64,000 bases of DNA. It comes from Flavobacterium sp. UBA2787 (GTDB lineage Bacteria > Bacteroidota > Bacteroidia > Flavobacteriales > Flavobacteriaceae). A model generated the notes under the pieces. That model was not told the DNA's origin and searched no databases. It was given only the letters and a program-made list of their open reading frames with translations. The position numbers and the translations under genes are program-made. Shown here piece after piece: positions 18,073 through 25,101 of the stretch (positions are counted from its first letter, which is position 1; every line of letters starts with the position of its first letter). The DNA lies in the NCBI GenBank assembly GCA_002352205.1, contig DEHZ01000010.1, positions 310,245-374,244 on the forward strand. The letters run 5' to 3'.

Positions 18073-18808
18073 TGAAGTCAGTAAATTAAAAGTACTTCCA
18101 GAAGATGAAATCTTGGAACTGATTGAACAATACAAAGCTGGTGATACAAACAAACTATCAACCATTATTGAATCCAATCTAAAGCTTATCATCTTTTTTG
18201 TAAAGAAATATTCTAACTATATCAACAACATTGAACTAATTGATGAAGATGATTTAATTGCAGAAGGAACACTAGCAGTTAAAAATGCCGTGGAAAATTT
18301 CAACCCAAATCTAAATATCAAGTTCACTTACTTCTTGTCGATATGGGTTAAAAAGAATATATCTGAAGCCATTATTAAAATAATGAATACAATCAAATTA
18401 CCAGTTGGAAGTGTAAAGGAAAATGAAAAACTAATTAGATTAATCCAAACCATCAACCAAGAATCAGAAAGTGAAATTGAAAGATACCAATTAGAAGAAC
18501 TTAACATACCAAAGCCACAAATTGATTTCTATTTCAAATCAAAAATGATAATGGAATCCTTTGATGAAAATGAAAATATTGAAGATGATTCAAATGAAGA
18601 AACCAAAGATGACCTTATCCAGAAAATCAAAAATGAAATGGATAAGCTAACCGAAAATGAACAAAAGGTAATCACATTGTACTTTGGAATTGACAGACCC
18701 CAACCAATGAAATCAATTGATATTGCAAAGCTGATGAAGATTTCAAGACAGTATGTGATTCAAGTTAAAAGGAATGCAATAAGCAAACTTAAACTTAAAT
18801 TGAATTAA
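18053..18808 (+). CDS. Phage-encoded sigma70-family RNA polymerase sigma factor
   Basis: A 251-residue protein. Residues ~15-120 match region 1.2/2 (EDEILELIEQYKAGD; ESNLKLIIFFVKKY; FTYFLSIWVKKNISEAI, the core-binding and -10-reading helices). Residues ~195-250 match region 4 with a helix-turn-helix (MKSIDIAKLMKISRQYVIQ) that reads the -35 box. The middle ~70 residues are a short acidic linker. The layout resembles primary-type sigma factors and not the ECF group. It lies after the late operon and is coupled to the nuclease-like gene. A role in reading the TTTACA-N17-TATAAT promoters at 2508 and 7358 is inferred. Confidence 0.85.
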   Translation: MNKTLYNEVSKLKVLPEDEILELIEQYKAGDTNKLSTIIESNLKLIIFFVKKYSNYINNIELIDEDDLIAEGTLAVKNAVENFNPNLNIKFTYFLSIWVKKNISEAIIKIMNTIKLPVGSVKENEKLIRLIQTINQESESEIERYQLEELNIPKPQIDFYFKSKMIMESFDENENIEDDSNEETKDDLIQKIKNEMDKLTENEQKVITLYFGIDRPQPMKSIDIAKLMKISRQYVIQVKRNAISKLKLKLN

Positions 18809-19254
18809 TGATGATGGATGATTTTCACAAAGCCAGCGATACAGAAAGAATGTTGATGACCCAATTGTTTATTGATAACGGTGTTGATAGTTACATATTC
18901 ACACCAGCCAAAGGATATGATAGGGAAGAAGGGTACTATACAGCAACCACCAGAACCAGAAAAGAAATCGTATTTGAAGTTAAGAATAGAAATATCACCA
19001 GCGATATGTACACAACAACATACATTGAAAAAGATAAGGTTGATAATATTCTTAGGATTGCAAAAGAAACCAATCACATCCCTTTCCTTTTCTTCTTTTT
19101 TACCGATAATAAGTATATGACAGTAAGATTAGATTTTGATACGTATTACACCACAATCAAAAAGCTTGCACCAAAAACAACAATGGGAAACCAAACCAAA
19201 GTACTTAAAGAATTTGTACCATTCAAAATAACAAGATTATCAAACACCAACTAA
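18808..19254 (+). CDS. PD-(D/E)XK-like nuclease candidate
   Basis: A 148-residue protein. D38, then E57-V-K59 (in IVFEVKNR), followed by an IEKDKVDNI helix at about 73-81, fits the minimal PD-(D/E)XK core seen in Holliday-junction resolvase-like and other small phage nucleases. The first ATG at 18808 shares a base with the sigma stop. A role in recombination intermediates or packaging is possible. Confidence is limited because the fold is guessed from one motif. Confidence 0.5.
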   Translation: MMMDDFHKASDTERMLMTQLFIDNGVDSYIFTPAKGYDREEGYYTATTRTRKEIVFEVKNRNITSDMYTTTYIEKDKVDNILRIAKETNHIPFLFFFFTDNKYMTVRLDFDTYYTTIKKLAPKTTMGNQTKVLKEFVPFKITRLSNTN

Positions 19255-19488
19255 ATGAATAGATATAAACTATTAAAAAACAATACAAACATCATATTTC
19301 AATTCATCAAGAACGGAATCTTATCTTATCAAGTAAACCGAGACATAGAAATATATGAAACTTATGTAGCAATGAATGATGATGGTGTTACAAAAGAAGT
19401 TAAACATCTTATACTAGCAGATACATTTGAATTATCACCAAAAAGAATTGAACAAATTATCTATAATATGGAAAAGTTGATAATCTAA
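19255..19488 (+). CDS. Small hypothetical phage protein
   Basis: A 77-residue protein beginning directly after the nuclease-like gene stop. No domain recognised. It ends the plus-strand run sigma - nuclease - this gene. After it comes a long AT-rich stretch without genes. Confidence 0.5.
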   Translation: MNRYKLLKNNTNIIFQFIKNGILSYQVNRDIEIYETYVAMNDDGVTKEVKHLILADTFELSPKRIEQIIYNMEKLII

Positions 19489-19748
19489 AACATTCCTAAA
19501 TTCTTACATTTCAATATAATCTTGGTATATTAAAATATAATGTTAATACAAATTAATATATATTAAAAATATAAAAAAAAGTGTTTAGAATACGTTCATT
19601 TTTGTGCAAAACATTCGTGAATTCATAAATTTATTCAGTGTAAGTATAATAAGATTAAGTACTTATAAAGTAATTTAGAATGAATATAAATTAGGATTTG
19701 TGTTGATAATTTGGCACCAAAATAGTACTGAAATTTATATAATACTCC

Positions 19749-19756
19749 TATTTTTG
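19749..19756 (+). promoter_or_regulatory. Host-type -7 box before the hairpin chain
   Basis: TATTTTTG fits the Bacteroidota TAnnTTTG element. The -33 position carries only CTG (19728-19730, 18-nt spacer), so the promoter is plausible but not strong. A start near 19763 would produce the structured transcript. Confidence 0.45.
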
Positions 19757-19762
19757 TAGGGT

Positions 19763-20145
19763 ACAATAAGTATAAAAATAATGAAAGCCCTATCCGATTA
19801 TAGGGCTTCATTTAAAGTTCAGTAAGCGACTTCAAAATTGAAGTCCTTAAAACAAGTTTGAGAAAATTACGTCGTCATTAGATTTTTACTAGAAATCTGA
19901 AACAGCCGACTTTTTTGCAGATTCTCTTTCCATTACGATGAATACATTTTCTGAAAATGTATGTGTATCCATCTGGGGGACAATCTAAATCATTAATCAT
20001 TGTTTTTGTAATTTAGAGGTTATAAATATGTCCAGCATATTTGTTAATTTATCAAGAAAGTCAAAGACCTAAAAACATTTAGAATCCTAATCGGAGGTTC
20101 TAATAACAATCTCAAAAGACCAGTGACCGCTGGTCTTTTAATTTC
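19763..20145 (+). ncRNA. Candidate structured noncoding RNA
   Basis: Within about 380 nt there are at least five strong hairpins: 19785-19808 (9 bp), 19828-19845 (8 bp), 19880-19898 (6 bp), 19942-19962 (10 bp) and 20114-20139 (10 bp with a following TAATTT). A weaker one (about 20079-20100) has loop TAATC. There is no protein frame, there is a -7 box in front and a terminator-like end. The family is not recognised. Independent protein-binding dyads are the alternative reading. Confidence 0.45.
20114..20145 (+). terminator. Terminator-like hairpin at the end of the candidate RNA
   Basis: AAAAGACCAG (20114-20123) pairs with CTGGTCTTTT (20130-20139) over a TGACCG loop, followed by AATTT. Confidence 0.7.
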
Positions 20146-20353
20146 AACTACAAAGATTGCAATTCATATTGGTAAATGAAAGTCAAACTTATTCACAATC
20201 GGGGATAGTTTTTAACAACGATTAATATTTTTCCTACTTTAAAATAAACTGCTTAATAATATGATAATCAGCTAGTTAATATTCTGTTTATTAGTGGTCG
20301 CAAGGGAAATTATACTATTTTAAGAAATTATTGGGAAGGAAAGTAAGCACAAA

Positions 20354-20373
20354 CTTTACACCAAGGTGTAAAG
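20354..20373. promoter_or_regulatory. Perfect dyad, operator-like
   Basis: CTTTACACC, AA, GGTGTAAAG: 9-bp arms with a 2-nt centre. Too tight for an RNA hairpin loop, so it more likely binds a dimeric repressor or opens as a cruciform. Confidence 0.5.
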
Positions 20374-20586
20374 ATTAATTCAATTTATTACGTTGTTTTT
20401 AAAAAAAGATTATCCAAATAATATCGGATTAGAATAGCCAACCCACGCAAAGAAATCGAAATCCTGAAAAATTCCACCATCAAATCCATTAGTAAGAATT
20501 ACTTTGCAAAATTAAGGGTAAATATTGAATCAACCAAAAACATAAAGCCAGAAGTTATTAATAAAGAGATTTCTTTATGATAGGAT

Positions 20587-20692
20587 TGTGCAGAAATAGA
20601 GTTTACTCTAACCTTGCACATTTCCGTTATCAAAAATCCCAGTAAAATATAATAAAAAAAATGTGCAAAATATACCACCCTAAATTTGCACA
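20587..20692. promoter_or_regulatory. Cluster of TGTGCA/TGCACA sites
   Basis: Four sites at 20587, 20615, 20662 and 20687, the first two forming the outer arms of a hairpin with inner arms TAGAGT/ACTCTA. The last overlaps the -33 TTG of a host-type promoter. One more copy lies at 19603. Clustered sites over a promoter suggest operators; iterons of an origin are an alternative. Confidence 0.5.
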
Positions 20693-20716
20693 GTAAATTT
20701 ATTCTAACTATATTTG
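20686..20716 (+). promoter_or_regulatory. Bacteroidota-type promoter upstream of the IR-bracketed gene
   Basis: TTG at 20686-20688, 20-nt spacer, TATATTTG at 20709-20716; both boxes and spacing match consensus. It points at the gene at 20837 and the recombinase behind it. A hairpin (20771-20797) lies in the leader. Confidence 0.65.
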
Positions 20717-20752
20717 TTGTGTTGGAATTGACCAACAAAAGTTATTTGAAAT

Positions 20753-20814
20753 ATTGGAAGGGTAAAATAAAAAAGTGGTGCTAGGAACACCACTTTTAAA
20801 GCATTTAACTCAAA
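20753..20814. repeat. Left inverted repeat, split by a hairpin
   Basis: ATTGGAAGGGT (20753-20763) and GCATTTAACTCAAA (20801-20814). Their reverse complements lie side by side at 21193-21217, so the left copy looks like the same 25-bp repeat with 37 nt inserted. The insert holds a 10-bp hairpin. Confidence 0.85.
20771..20797 (+). terminator. Hairpin inside the left inverted repeat
   Basis: AAAAGTGGTG (20771-20780) with CACCACTTTT (20788-20797), 7-nt loop. It could act as a terminator or attenuator between the promoter at 20686 and the gene at 20837. The downstream run is TTTTAAA. Confidence 0.6.
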
Positions 20815-20836
20815 TGAACTAAATACATTTACATAT

Positions 20837-21181
20837 ATGACAAAGTTAAATAAAAATTTCGATAATATCGAAGATTTATTACAACGTGAATTTGATACTA
20901 GTGAAACCATCAAATTATTGATTCACACAAACACTTCAATTTATATGAGTTGGGGTGTTGAACAAAAGATAAACTTTAAGAATAAAGGTTTACTGATGAA
21001 GGTTAACGGACACCATCACAAGGGATGGTTACTAATAGTTTTAGCTTGGAATGATACTTACAGCTATTACTTATTAGAAGGTAATAAAACAATCAAAAAG
21101 GAGCAACACGAAGTTTACTTTGACCAGCTTCAAGAATTGATTGATTTGGATATTGAAAAATTAGATGATTATAAATTTTAA
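20837..21181 (+). CDS. Hypothetical protein inside an inverted-repeat cassette
   Basis: A 114-residue protein with no recognised domain, no signal peptide and no membrane segment. It is rich in aromatic and charged residues. Inverted repeats lie 23 nt before its start and 12 nt after its stop, so it sits in a cassette of about 450 bp. A host-type promoter with operator-like sites is upstream. It may be a moron (a gene with its own expression unit in a prophage). Confidence 0.6.
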   Translation: MTKLNKNFDNIEDLLQREFDTSETIKLLIHTNTSIYMSWGVEQKINFKNKGLLMKVNGHHHKGWLLIVLAWNDTYSYYLLEGNKTIKKEQHEVYFDQLQELIDLDIEKLDDYKF

Positions 21182-21192
21182 TAACTAAGTAG

Positions 21193-21217
21193 TTTGAGTT
21201 AAATGCACCCTTCCAAT
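21193..21217. repeat. Right inverted repeat of the cassette
   Basis: TTTGAGTTAAATGC (21193-21206) followed directly by ACCCTTCCAAT (21207-21217): exact reverse complements of the two halves of the left repeat, in matching order. Confidence 0.88.
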
Positions 21218-21244
21218 TATTTAACATCTTAAACTATTTATGAT

Positions 21245-21424
21245 ATGAAAAATTTAATTGAATCTTATGTTGATGGTGAAACCACTTATTTCATTTTTAA
21301 CAATGAAACACCAGAACAATCAATTTATTTATATGCTTATAAACAAGCTATAAAATCAAATTCCAAAGTAGGTAATTTAATTTATCGGGATGGTATTTAT
21401 CAAATCACATTAACCCAATTCTAA
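21245..21424 (+). CDS. Small hypothetical protein
   Basis: A 59-residue ORF, ATG at 21245, ending 5 nt before the small serine recombinase. Composition (Ser, Thr, Tyr, Asn) is like its neighbours. No motif is recognised. The tight spacing suggests one mRNA with the recombinase. Confidence 0.5.
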   Translation: MKNLIESYVDGETTYFIFNNETPEQSIYLYAYKQAIKSNSKVGNLIYRDGIYQITLTQF

Positions 21425-21429
21425 AAGAT

Positions 21430-22053
21430 ATGAAAGCACGGTATATTAGAATCAGCACCCTTAACAAAGGGCAAAAAACAGATAGACAAGATGCACAAGC
21501 CAAACCAGATGAATTGATATTTACAGATACCATAACAGGGTCAACACCATTTAATAAAAGACCATCTGGGTTAAAGCTAATTGAAGCAATTGAAGCTGGT
21601 AAGGTAAACTATGTATCAACATCCCAACTTGACCGATTGGGGCGTTCTGCAATGGATATACAAAGGACGTTGGATTACTTTAAAGAAAAGGGTGTAACGG
21701 TTAAGATTGATAACCTAGGGATTGAATCAATATTACCCAATGGCAAAGCAAACCCATCATTCAAGATGATAACAGATATACTTGCCAATTTATCGGAAAT
21801 GACAAGGGAAAGCATACTTGAAAATCAGGAACAAGGGATAAAATTGGCTAAGGCAAAGGGTACGGTTTATCTTGGTAGGGTTAAGGGAACTACTGAAACT
21901 GATGAACAAGTATTGGAAAAGTATAAAGTCGCTGTAAAAGCCATTAAAATGAATCCTAAAATGAGCCTTAGGAATCTGGCAAAGCTTGGTAATTGCAGTA
22001 TGAATACCATTAAGAAGTTGAAAGAGATATTAAACAACAAGGGTAACGATTAG
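21430..22053 (+). CDS. Small serine recombinase (resolvase/invertase type)
   Basis: A 207-residue protein. The catalytic Ser is S9 in YIRIST. The middle has TSQLDRLGRSAMDI, the conserved DRLGRS block, then a long E helix with TRESILENQEQGIKLAKAKG, and a C-terminal helix-turn-helix (LRNLAKLGNCSMNTIKKL). This is the resolvase/invertase layout, which acts on short inverted or direct sites. It is distinct from the large integrase at 25305. The nearest paired sites are the inverted repeats 20753-20814/21193-21217, about 200 bp upstream. Confidence 0.88.
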   Translation: MKARYIRISTLNKGQKTDRQDAQAKPDELIFTDTITGSTPFNKRPSGLKLIEAIEAGKVNYVSTSQLDRLGRSAMDIQRTLDYFKEKGVTVKIDNLGIESILPNGKANPSFKMITDILANLSEMTRESILENQEQGIKLAKAKGTVYLGRVKGTTETDEQVLEKYKVAVKAIKMNPKMSLRNLAKLGNCSMNTIKKLKEILNNKGND

Positions 22054-22066
22054 TTACCCTTATTTA
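22039..22066 (+). terminator. Terminator after the small recombinase
   Basis: AAGGGTAAC (22039-22047) with GTTACCCTT (22053-22061) and a following ATTT; the stop codon is in the loop. Confidence 0.75.
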
Positions 22067-22081
22067 ATTTTAAATCTAATA

Positions 22082-22600
22082 TCAAACTCCTTTATAATTT
22101 CTAAATAGGTATGCTAAAACCATATAAAAAACAAAAATTAAGAAAATTACTAAACATCCTAATTGCCACTTTGGTTCTTTCTTTTTTATATTGGGTGTTG
22201 TCGGTTGAAGAATTGGGGTGCTGGTTAAATCTTTTGCGTTCCCAATCCTGATACCTAATGAATATTTGTTTCCATCAATGGTGAATGTTGTGATAATTAA
22301 ATCCATTGGATTAAAGCGATAATCCCTATCATTAACGTTGGATAAGTTGTATGTGATATTCTTTGATACATTTGGAAGGATTTCAATTGGTTGACTTAAA
22401 TAATAACCGTTGTGAATATCCCTTTGAATCTTGTTATGACTTACAAAATAAACTTCATTGAATTTTATTTTAATTATTTTGCTAGTCTTATTTGTAACCA
22501 ATGCGTTTATGGCTGGGTTAAACTTCTTATCTGTTTGTACGGTTGAAACTACAATTGAAATAATTGGGTTATCATTTGAATGTTCAAAGCTTTCAATCAT
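22082..22600 (-). CDS. Hypothetical C-terminally anchored membrane protein
   Basis: A 172-residue protein with a soluble beta-rich N-terminal part of ~130 residues and one C-terminal membrane segment (CLVIFLIFVFYMVLAYLF, about 147-165) preceded by basic residues. It is a tail-anchored type. Its start overlaps the stop of the gene before it (ATGA), so the two are cotranscribed. Function unknown; a superinfection or surface role is possible only by analogy. Confidence 0.55.
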   Translation of the reverse strand: MIESFEHSNDNPIISIVVSTVQTDKKFNPAINALVTNKTSKIIKIKFNEVYFVSHNKIQRDIHNGYYLSQPIEILPNVSKNITYNLSNVNDRDYRFNPMDLIITTFTIDGNKYSLGIRIGNAKDLTSTPILQPTTPNIKKKEPKWQLGCLVIFLIFVFYMVLAYLFRNYKGV

Positions 22601-22911
22601 AATAATTTTAAACTAAGGGTTGTATGTGCATAAAGTATTTTATCAACTGATAAAGATTCATTATTTATTTTTACAGATACTTCAATTTTCAATGGATTAA
22701 ATTTATTCAAGTAAGTTCTGATTTCATTAATCAAACTTTCATAATCGGTATTCTCAAATTGTTGAAGCATTACAGAACTATTTACGATTACTGCAACATA
22801 ATACTTTGCATCACCAGTAAAAGGAACTTGATTAACCCAAATGATGTGTTTTAGTTCTTGACTAAAATCTGTTGTTAATGTTGTATGCAGAACCATATTA
22901 AAATTTTCCAT
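22597..22911 (-). CDS. Hypothetical protein
   Basis: A 104-residue protein, no recognised domain. It shows alternating strands and helices (LTTDFSQELKHIIWVNQ; LINEIRTYLNKF). It is coupled by ATGA to the membrane protein downstream. No signal peptide. Confidence 0.5.
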   Translation of the reverse strand: MENFNMVLHTTLTTDFSQELKHIIWVNQVPFTGDAKYYVAVIVNSSVMLQQFENTDYESLINEIRTYLNKFNPLKIEVSVKINNESLSVDKILYAHTTLSLKLL

Positions 22912-22914
22912 AAA

Positions 22915-22948
22915 TATAAAAAAAAATAGCTGTTAGTTCACAGCTATT
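22915..22948 (-). terminator. Terminator for the minus-strand gene at 22933-23112
   Basis: On the minus strand AATAGCTGT and ACAGCTATT form a 9-bp stem (22925-22933 with 22940-22948) around the stop codon, followed by a run of T. Confidence 0.75.
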
Positions 22949-23112
22949 AATTTATCTAATTCTTGGGTTAATCTTTTTAGTTGAGGTTTCACATACAAAT
23001 CATAATAGATACTTTCAATATCATACCAGCTTATGTTAACTTTGAATTTTCTTTGAAGGCTTTCTTTTATGGCTTCTTTGATTTGTTTGGGTTCAGTATC
23101 ATAAATGTTCAT
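22933..23112 (-). CDS. Small hypothetical protein
   Basis: A 59-residue ORF, ATG at 23112. The product is helical and charged (KQIKEAIKESLQRKFK; LKRLTQELDKLIAVN), with a possible short coiled coil at the C-terminus. A terminator overlaps its stop, which supports a real gene end. Confidence 0.55.
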   Translation of the reverse strand: MNIYDTEPKQIKEAIKESLQRKFKVNISWYDIESIYYDLYVKPQLKRLTQELDKLIAVN

Positions 23113-23131
23113 TTGCTTTGATTGGGGTTTA

Positions 23132-23284
23132 TTAGATTTCCACTTCCATTATACTTGATGCATATTTCTTCAAAGTATTGTAGCAGAATTTATTTTCAGT
23201 AGTGGTGTTGGAATCACCAGCGGGTTCATTGATTGGTTTTGATTCAATCAAATCCTTTTTGTTTTCTTCTTGATTAGTTTCCAT
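23132..23284 (-). CDS. Small hypothetical protein
   Basis: A 50-residue ORF, ATG at 23284, 10 nt after the stop of the gene at 23295. It is polar and acidic (ETNQEENKKDLIESK) with one Cys. No known family. It is kept because spacing and base use match the cluster. Confidence 0.4.
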   Translation of the reverse strand: METNQEENKKDLIESKPINEPAGDSNTTTENKFCYNTLKKYASSIMEVEI

Positions 23285-23294
23285 TGCTTTATAT

Positions 23295-23570
23295 TTAGTT
23301 GTTATTCTTTATGCTGTTGAAATAATCCACAGCATCCATTTTATTATGCACAGTAAAGGTTTTATCATACTTACCAATACCAAAGTTAGCTGGTGATGGT
23401 AATCTCAATGGTGCAGATGAAAAACCACCTCTATTGATGCGTAGCGTTCCAACTTCATAAGCTTGTACTTTATCTTTTATTGTTTGTTCCGCTAAATAGA
23501 ATCTATCTTCAATGTCAAGTATTCTAAATTTGGAATTTGATGAGGTTAGTATATCATTAATTTTAATCAA
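23295..23570 (-). CDS. Hypothetical protein
   Basis: A 91-residue protein with an N-terminal barrel-like pattern (INDILTSSNSKFRILDIED) of alternating strands and a basic/Pro-rich middle. No family recognised. Its start lies 36 nt downstream (on the minus strand) of a tandem dyad at 23606-23653, a likely control site. Confidence 0.5.
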   Translation of the reverse strand: MIKINDILTSSNSKFRILDIEDRFYLAEQTIKDKVQAYEVGTLRINRGGFSSAPLRLPSPANFGIGKYDKTFTVHNKMDAVDYFNSIKNNN

Positions 23571-23605
23571 TTTTTTAGGGTTATTAATAGCTTGTTATTT
23601 TCTTG

Positions 23606-23653
23606 ATTGGTTTAATTTGACCAATATCATCAAATTGGTTTATTATGACCAAT
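23606..23653. promoter_or_regulatory. Two tandem 20-nt dyads, operator-like
   Basis: 23606-23625 and 23634-23653 are 20-nt direct repeats that differ at two positions and are spaced with a 28-nt period. Each is itself an inverted repeat (ATTGGT / ACCAAT arms). They lie between two minus-strand genes, just before the start at 23570. RNA hairpins in the leader are the alternative. Confidence 0.65.
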
Positions 23654-23660
23654 TGTAATT

Positions 23661-24041
23661 TTAAGGATTTATATCAATTTTACTTTCGTTTAAACAGCTA
23701 ATAGATATTTCTATGTATGTTTTTTGATAATGCCAATGATTGTTATCACCATTCTCACCTTTTGGAACTCCAAAATCTATTAAATAATCGTCATTTTCAA
23801 TTTCAGCCCCCGCCATATTTTGACCGTATCGGTATCCAAAATTGGTTCTGGTTGCTAAATCTTGGACGTGAAACATAAAACATTCCAAATCAAGCTTAGT
23901 TTTAAAACTAATATTTGCTTCAATTAAATCATCATCATACATTTTAATTTTCATTGGTTTAATATTACCTTTTAAACCAACTGATTTTTTGGCATTTTTA
24001 ATAATTTCTTTAATTTTTAATTTTTCTTCTTGTGTTTTCAT
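23661..24041 (-). CDS. Hypothetical protein
   Basis: A 126-residue protein, no recognised domain. It has a basic N-terminus (KLKIKEIIKNAKK) and a beta-rich remainder. It is the first gene behind a well-formed host-type promoter with a leader of about 120 nt, so it is probably expressed in the lysogen. Confidence 0.55.
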   Translation of the reverse strand: MKTQEEKLKIKEIIKNAKKSVGLKGNIKPMKIKMYDDDLIEANISFKTKLDLECFMFHVQDLATRTNFGYRYGQNMAGAEIENDDYLIDFGVPKGENGDNNHWHYQKTYIEISISCLNESKIDINP

Positions 24042-24166
24042 TTTGCATTTTTTTTTAATTGTTATTATTTGATATTGTCGTATAACAATAAATATCTTGG
24101 AATTTTGAAAAAGTCAAAAAAGAGCTAAGTTTTTTTGAATTTTCTTTAAAGAAGTAGCTATACATA

Positions 24167-24198
24167 CAAAGTTACTAAGCAAATCGAAGCAATGCCAA
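24167..24198 (-). promoter_or_regulatory. Bacteroidota-type promoter, shared module copy 1
   Basis: On the minus strand: TTG (24196-24198), 21-nt spacer, TAACTTTG (24167-24174). The 19 nt around TTG match the integrase promoter at 17 positions (GAAG..ATGCCAACTTTTT on the plus strand). Confidence 0.7.
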
Positions 24199-24234
24199 CT
24201 TTTTTTTATTAACAAATCGTAAATTCGTTTAATG

Positions 24235-24261
24235 AAAAAAGGTAACACAAGGCTACCTTTT
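24235..24261 (-). terminator. Terminator after the gene at 24304
   Basis: On the minus strand AAAAGGTA pairs with TACCTTTT (24237-24244 with 24254-24261) over a 9-nt loop, with a T-run. Confidence 0.75.
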
Positions 24262-24303
24262 CAAGTTAAATCAATTAATCAAATCATTTTTTAAATCATA
24301 TTT

Positions 24304-24579
24304 TTATTTTTTAGTTGAATAATTTTTTAAATCAGATAACATATTTTCTAACTGTTCATTTGATAGTATAACTTGTTCACCAGAATTGAATATTTCAAAG
24401 CTTTCAAAATCTTTTACCATTAATTCGATACTATCAAGTTCATCTGATGTTAAACCATCTTCAATAATTAGGTTTAATGTTGCTGGTTCTGAATGGTCAG
24501 CATTTTTGATATAATCTTCAAAATTTTGAATTGTTTGTTGAATTGAAGATTCTTGAATTGGGTTAATTAGTGTTTTCAT
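24304..24579 (-). CDS. Hypothetical acidic protein
   Basis: A 91-residue, strongly acidic and mostly helical protein (LIIEDGLTSDELDSIELMVKDFE). No family recognised. Small acidic prophage proteins can be DNA mimics, but nothing specific supports that here. It lies 37 nt behind the gene at 24617 and ends at a terminator. Confidence 0.5.
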   Translation of the reverse strand: MKTLINPIQESSIQQTIQNFEDYIKNADHSEPATLNLIIEDGLTSDELDSIELMVKDFESFEIFNSGEQVILSNEQLENMLSDLKNYSTKK

Positions 24580-24616
24580 AATTTCTTTTTTTTGTTTAAT
24601 TAATTATTTAATTACT

Positions 24617-25012
24617 TTACCCAAGTGATGTAATTGAAAAAACTTCACCATAGTTATTTTCAACCCATTGGTAAATATCTTCGATTATTGGTTCTATTCC
24701 ATTTTTAATATTTTCTTTAGCAAATTCATTATCCACAAATTTTCCAGTATGATTGGAATGTGTTAAAATGCCATTTTCATAAATGTTATATCCATAAATC
24801 CCATTCTCCAAAATTCCCGTAATACAAGTAATGTATTGTTCATTTGGATAACAACAAGATATTACATAATCATTAGAGTATATTCTGCTACTAGTCAATC
24901 TTATATGCGAATCAGAATGAATAGATTCAAAAATATTTAATGTTCCATCTAAAGCTGATAATTGAAATTTTGTACCATCTTTTTTTGTTACGTGAGTTTT
25001 AATTTTTTTCAT
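24617..25012 (-). CDS. Hypothetical protein
   Basis: A 131-residue protein with beta-rich pattern, five Cys and no known family. It is the first gene of a two-gene unit (with 24304) behind a consensus host-type promoter at 25067-25096. A lysogen-expressed accessory gene is likely. Confidence 0.5.
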   Translation of the reverse strand: MKKIKTHVTKKDGTKFQLSALDGTLNIFESIHSDSHIRLTSSRIYSNDYVISCCYPNEQYITCITGILENGIYGYNIYENGILTHSNHTGKFVDNEFAKENIKNGIEPIIEDIYQWVENNYGEVFSITSLG

Positions 25013-25066
25013 AATTATTAGTTTTTAATTGATTATTTTTAAATGATTTATTTTAAAATTCTGGTG

Positions 25067-25096
25067 CAAAATTATAGGCGATTTTTAATTCTGCAA
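25067..25096 (-). promoter_or_regulatory. Bacteroidota-type promoter for the 25012-24304 unit
   Basis: On the minus strand: TTG (25094-25096), 19-nt spacer, TAATTTTG (25067-25074). Start near 25060 gives a leader of about 48 nt. Confidence 0.7.
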
Positions 25097-25101
25097 ATAA
25101 A

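Larger units (their letters stand above)
19489..20836. other. 1.35-kb prophage stretch without recognisable genes
   Basis: No convincing protein gene on either strand; short minus-strand frames lack family likeness and starts. The stretch begins AT-rich (19489-19740). It then holds a chain of hairpins that may be one structured RNA (19763-20145), a perfect dyad at 20354-20373, a cluster of TGTGCA/TGCACA sites at 20587-20692, a host-type promoter at 20686-20716 and a hairpin at 20771-20797. It behaves like a regulatory region or an origin. Confidence 0.75.

Noticed and set aside
20422..20580. 52-codon open frame with protein-like composition in the gene-free stretch
   Set aside because: No ATG/GTG/TTG start at its beginning, no ribosome site and no family likeness; may be a decayed gene end.
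19489..20836. Retron, diversity-generating element or CRISPR array in the gene-free stretch
   Set aside because: No reverse transcriptase gene, no template/variable repeat pair and no regularly spaced direct repeats.
20499..20913. Two overlapping minus-strand ORFs of 79 and 69 codons
   Set aside because: They run across operator-like repeats, the promoter and the start of the 20837 gene; hydrophobic-looking only because of AT-rich shadow coding.
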